Of a stretch of DNA of 64,000 nt, positions 61,711 through 64,000 are shown piece by piece (position 1 is the stretch's first letter; each line of letters starts with the position of its first letter). Origin of the DNA: Pseudomonas fluorescens (GTDB lineage Bacteria; Pseudomonadota; Gammaproteobacteria; Pseudomonadales; Pseudomonadaceae). Both the position numbers and the translations under genes were made by a program. Location: positions 5,206,501 through 5,270,500 of the forward strand of contig NZ_CP012830.1 of the NCBI RefSeq assembly GCF_001307155.1, given 5' to 3'. Under the pieces are notes generated by a model. The model was not told the DNA's origin and made no database searches. It saw nothing but the letters and a program-made list of their open reading frames with translations.

Positions 61711-62900
61711 TGGTGGCGATAGATGTCTCGATAACCATTGTCAGGGTCGTACTGGAATTTCTTCCCGCCGTCGAAGGCGATATTGTCGGCATTGACCAGG
61801 TGAATTGGTGCTACGAAGCCGCTCACCGGCTGACCTGCAAACAGCCGGTTCAACTCATCCATCACTTGCCAGCCATGCAGGTTTAGCGGCTCGGCCACGG
61901 TGACGGTCTGGTAGGTTTTTGCCTGTATGCGCAAGAAAGCCGAAGCGCTGCCATCACCGGCGGACAACAGACTGATGCTGTCACTGGGTATTGCAGCGTT
62001 GGTCAATGAGGCAATCGAGTAGTCGAAATAGATATCGTTGATGGCCAGGGTGTGGGTCCAGCGCTTGCCATAGCGCTGAAGCAGCTCGTTGGTGATCGTC
62101 GGCATCTTCTCGCCACTTTCGGAGATCGCGACATCGCGCACTTCCAGCAATGTACATTCCCGGCAGGCCCGAATGACGTTTTCCATGGCGTTGGCTTTCG
62201 CCATGGCGATGCTGTATTTGGAGTCGGTCAGGATGACCACGCCGGCGTGTCCGTTTGACTGTGCCACTGCCGCCATGGCCGTGAGGCGAGCCACTTCGAG
62301 CGGATCGGTCGTGACGTTCATGGCCACCGGCGTGCCGTCAATCGGCCCGGGGCGTGCCCCTGCGTGCCAGCCGACCACCGGCACATCCCTGTTGGCGAAG
62401 AGGATCAGCGCCGCATTGTTCTCAAGGGCATCGGAACCGCACAGAATGAGGCCGTCGGGTTTCGCTGCCAGGGCATCGGAAAAGGCCTTTGCGCGCCCGA
62501 CCGATGACCCAGCGCCATCGAATATTTTCAGCGTCCAGCCCATCGCCTTGGCTGCCTCGCGAGCGCCCTGTGCGACACCGACAATTCCACCGTTACGCAA
62601 ATCTTCTGCGACAAGGGCGATGCTCTTGCCCCGCAGGGCTTGCGGGCCGGATTCAGGGCCGCTCCAGCGAACGGCTTCGAGGGTGGCCCTGGAAACGATT
62701 TCCTGCGCTTGAATCACCGTAACCGTGGCGTTTTCGACACCCGCTGCAGTTGGCAGGTTCTGGCCGTATCCGGGAGTTGCCGTGAAAAGACAGAAAACCG
62801 CAATTGAAGTCATCCAGGGTAACCAAGGCCTGATCAGGCAGGTTCGATCACCGCATGTGATGCCGGGTCTGGAGCCGATGGCGCGATCATAGTCTGGCAT
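61698..62900 (-). CDS. Periplasmic sugar-binding-like protein coupled to the GGDEF-EAL sensor
   Basis: A 400-residue protein with a signal peptide (PWLPWMTSIAVFCLFTATPG, residues 27-46) and a type I periplasmic binding fold (Peripla_BP_4): SIALVAEDLRNGGIVGVAQG, AFSDALAAKPDGLILCGSDA, VPVVGWHAGARPGPIDG and HTLAINDIYFDYSIA. No ABC permease or ATPase gene is near. The gene overlaps the GGDEF-EAL gene instead, so it probably acts as a ligand receptor that presents a sugar to that sensor. I chose ATG 62900 (MPDYDRAIG), since AAGGGA lies 5 nt upstream; an ATG at 62942 exists. Confidence 0.82.
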   Translation of the reverse strand: MPDYDRAIGSRPGITCGDRTCLIRPWLPWMTSIAVFCLFTATPGYGQNLPTAAGVENATVTVIQAQEIVSRATLEAVRWSGPESGPQALRGKSIALVAEDLRNGGIVGVAQGAREAAKAMGWTLKIFDGAGSSVGRAKAFSDALAAKPDGLILCGSDALENNAALILFANRDVPVVGWHAGARPGPIDGTPVAMNVTTDPLEVARLTAMAAVAQSNGHAGVVILTDSKYSIAMAKANAMENVIRACRECTLLEVRDVAISESGEKMPTITNELLQRYGKRWTHTLAINDIYFDYSIASLTNAAIPSDSISLLSAGDGSASAFLRIQAKTYQTVTVAEPLNLHGWQVMDELNRLFAGQPVSGFVAPIHLVNADNIAFDGGKKFQYDPDNGYRDIYRHQWNP

Positions 62901-63022
62901 GGCGTCCCTTTTTGCCGAGAGTGCAGCGTTCACTATCCGCAAGGATAGTCGGTTCTGCTGTCATCAGGTCTTTTGTGGGTAAAGCCTGTGAACTTTAGTC
63001 CTGAACATTCAGGAAAAGGGGC

Positions 63023-63045
63023 AGGGCGCCTCTCTCTGGCGCCCT
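63023..63045 (-). terminator. Intrinsic terminator after pchB
   Basis: AGGGCGCC (63023-63030) and GGCGCCCT (63038-63045) form an 8-bp perfect stem with a 7-base loop. On the minus strand it is followed by GCCCCTTTTCC. It lies 62 bp downstream of the pchB stop and separates the siderophore-type genes from the signalling pair. Confidence 0.75.
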
Positions 63046-63107
63046 TTCAGAACCATAAACTCGGAAACGTCTACACAGTAGACCTGGTCATACGCTCATC
63101 TATGGGC

Positions 63108-63431
63108 TTATGCGGTATTTCGGTCGGAATAGGTTTCTTGCCAGTGCAGAATCTGCTGTTGGATATTCCAATGAATAATGTGCTTGTAGAGTTTCTCGAC
63201 GAAGGCCACTTCGAAGCCGGCGGCGACCGCCCACTCGCGACGGTCTTCGAGCATCGCCGCGACCCGCTCTGGAGCGGGGATAGCCCGCTCATTGGCTTTG
63301 AATTGCGCAGCGGCTTTTACATAACCCAGGCGTAGTTTCAAGGACTCAAGGATCTGGCGATCATAAAAATCGATGCCTGCCCGAATATCATTGAGGTTTT
63401 CGCAGGCTTCAGGTGTTTTAAGTGGCGACAT
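63108..63431 (-). CDS. pchB: Isochorismate-pyruvate lyase PchB (PmsB-like)
   Basis: A 107-residue chorismate-mutase-fold enzyme that converts isochorismate to salicylate plus pyruvate. The PchB active-site residues are at the expected places: R17 (NDIRAGID), R34 (LKLRLGYVKA), K45 (QFKANERAIPAPERV), R56 and Q93 (IQQQILHW). The start is typical (MSPLKTPEACENL). It follows a histidine decarboxylase gene by 36 bp on the same strand. Salicylate plus histamine is the precursor pair of pseudomonine. The enzyme acts in the cytoplasm and is probably iron-repressed, though no Fur box is visible in the window. Confidence 0.92.
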   Translation of the reverse strand: MSPLKTPEACENLNDIRAGIDFYDRQILESLKLRLGYVKAAAQFKANERAIPAPERVAAMLEDRREWAVAAGFEVAFVEKLYKHIIHWNIQQQILHWQETYSDRNTA

Positions 63432-63467
63432 GGTGCTTGTCTCAAGGTGTGTTGAAAATAGCCAGTT

Positions 63468-64000
63468 TCAGATGACGTCGAATCGGGGGCACGTTTCCCT
63501 GACGGAGTTTGAAGGTCGTCGCTCATTCCCTCCTTGTTTGACATGCGCGCCCCCGAATTGCCAGGCATCCGTCTCAAGTTCGGTAATGACCTCATCGATC
63601 AATGCGTCGATCATTACGTTGTCATGATGATGGGGTGTCGTTATCAAGTGCGCTGTATCGCCAGATACCGCCAGGCAATATTTCTTCGCAATCCTCTGCG
63701 ACGGACAAGGGAACACTACGGTGATGGAGTTCTCGTTGCGCCAGGCATCAATCCCCGCAGCCTGGAATCGATCCACTGCATACTGGGCTTTTTCCAGGCT
63801 GTGGTGGACACGCTGGCGCCAGTCAGCGAACGAGTGGCTGCGTAGCGCCGCCCACATCATCAAGGGTGTATGGCCATTGCGCGAGCCGCTGATGGTCTTG
63901 TCATGGGCCAGGATGTAGTCCACTTCCACCGAGATGCGCGCAACGTCCTTGCGTTTGGCCACGACGATTCCGCAAGGAATGGGTGAACCGATCATCTTGT
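63468..64000 (-). CDS. hdc: PLP-dependent histidine decarboxylase, 3' part only
   Basis: The C-terminal 176 or so residues of a pyridoxal-phosphate histidine decarboxylase (PmsE/AngH type, usually about 380 residues). The last visible residue before the internal Met is Lys, in the usual HKMIGSPxPCG context, so this is the probable Schiff-base lysine. VEVDYILAHDKTISGSRNGH and NSITVVFPCPSQRIAKKYCL are characteristic. It makes histamine for the siderophore backbone. The ATG at 63995 is internal; the gene continues past base 64000. It is transcribed with pchB. Confidence 0.88.
   Translation of the reverse strand, partial: KMIGSPIPCGIVVAKRKDVARISVEVDYILAHDKTISGSRNGHTPLMMWAALRSHSFADWRQRVHHSLEKAQYAVDRFQAAGIDAWRNENSITVVFPCPSQRIAKKYCLAVSGDTAHLITTPHHHDNVMIDALIDEVITELETDAWQFGGAHVKQGGNERRPSNSVRETCPRFDVI

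Noticed and set aside
1..64000. tRNA, rRNA, CRISPR, prophage or insertion-sequence genes
   Set aside because: No cloverleaf-type sequence, ribosomal RNA segment, regular spacer array, integrase or transposase was seen. The only repeats are REP-type palindromes.

Overview
The window looks like chromosomal DNA of a fluorescens-group Pseudomonas. It is GC-rich, carries several Pseudomonas-type REP/REPIN palindromes, has the Pseudomonas order glgA-treZ-malQ-treY-DUF2934-glgX, a mexEF-oprN efflux operon, a DUF6124 gene, and the edge of a pseudomonine-like salicylate/histamine siderophore locus. No rRNA, tRNA, CRISPR array, intact insertion sequence or prophage was seen. The assignment rests on recognised proteins and gene order, not on a database search.

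Layout. 1-10.5 kb (minus strand): glycogen/trehalose operon glgA-treZ-malQ-treY-DUF2934-glgX, with glgX cut by the left edge. It makes alpha-glucan and converts it to trehalose through TreY and TreZ. 11-15 kb: 2-hydroxyacid dehydrogenase, a YqaA-type membrane protein with a DUF411 metal-binding protein, and a chemoreceptor. 15.5-20 kb: an orphan 178-residue protein, an aldo/keto reductase divergent from a LysR regulator, a broken MFS transporter fused tail-to-tail with that regulator, a 43-residue lipoprotein, a small membrane protein and a Fur-like DNA-binding protein without a metal domain. 20.1-24.9 kb: one 1609-residue toxin-like protein with four internal repeats and a C-terminal HEFSH metallopeptidase motif.

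25-35.5 kb: DpkA-type reductase, DUF883 protein, LysR regulator divergent from a nitrilase, LEA14-like lipoprotein, XanQ-like purine permease, DUF6124 gene behind a highly structured leader, YafY-type regulator, NTF2-like protein, ZapE ATPase and an AraC regulator. 35.5-40.3 kb: two divergent PI-PLC paralogues, a glycosyltransferase, a GntR-type regulator with two winged helices, and a lone receiver protein. 40.4-46.4 kb: a four-gene phosphorelay operon (CHASE3/GAF hybrid kinase with three receivers, CheR methyltransferase, receiver-kinase, single receiver) with no CheB. 46.4-51 kb: a TPR protein and an Aae-like efflux set (FUSC, DUF1656, HlyD).

51-57 kb: mexE-mexF-oprN without an adjacent mexT; a 17-bp palindrome lies upstream of mexE. 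57-64 kb: an EntS-like MFS transporter followed by a 17-codon ORF, a periplasmic sugar-binding-like protein overlapping a GAF-GGDEF-EAL membrane protein (a likely ligand-sensing pair for c-di-GMP), then pchB and the 3' half of a histidine decarboxylase gene. The most novel-looking items are the large repeat-containing metallopeptidase toxin candidate, the binding-protein/GGDEF-EAL pair, the switch-like leader of the DUF6124 gene, and the rearrangement at the LysR/MFS junction.
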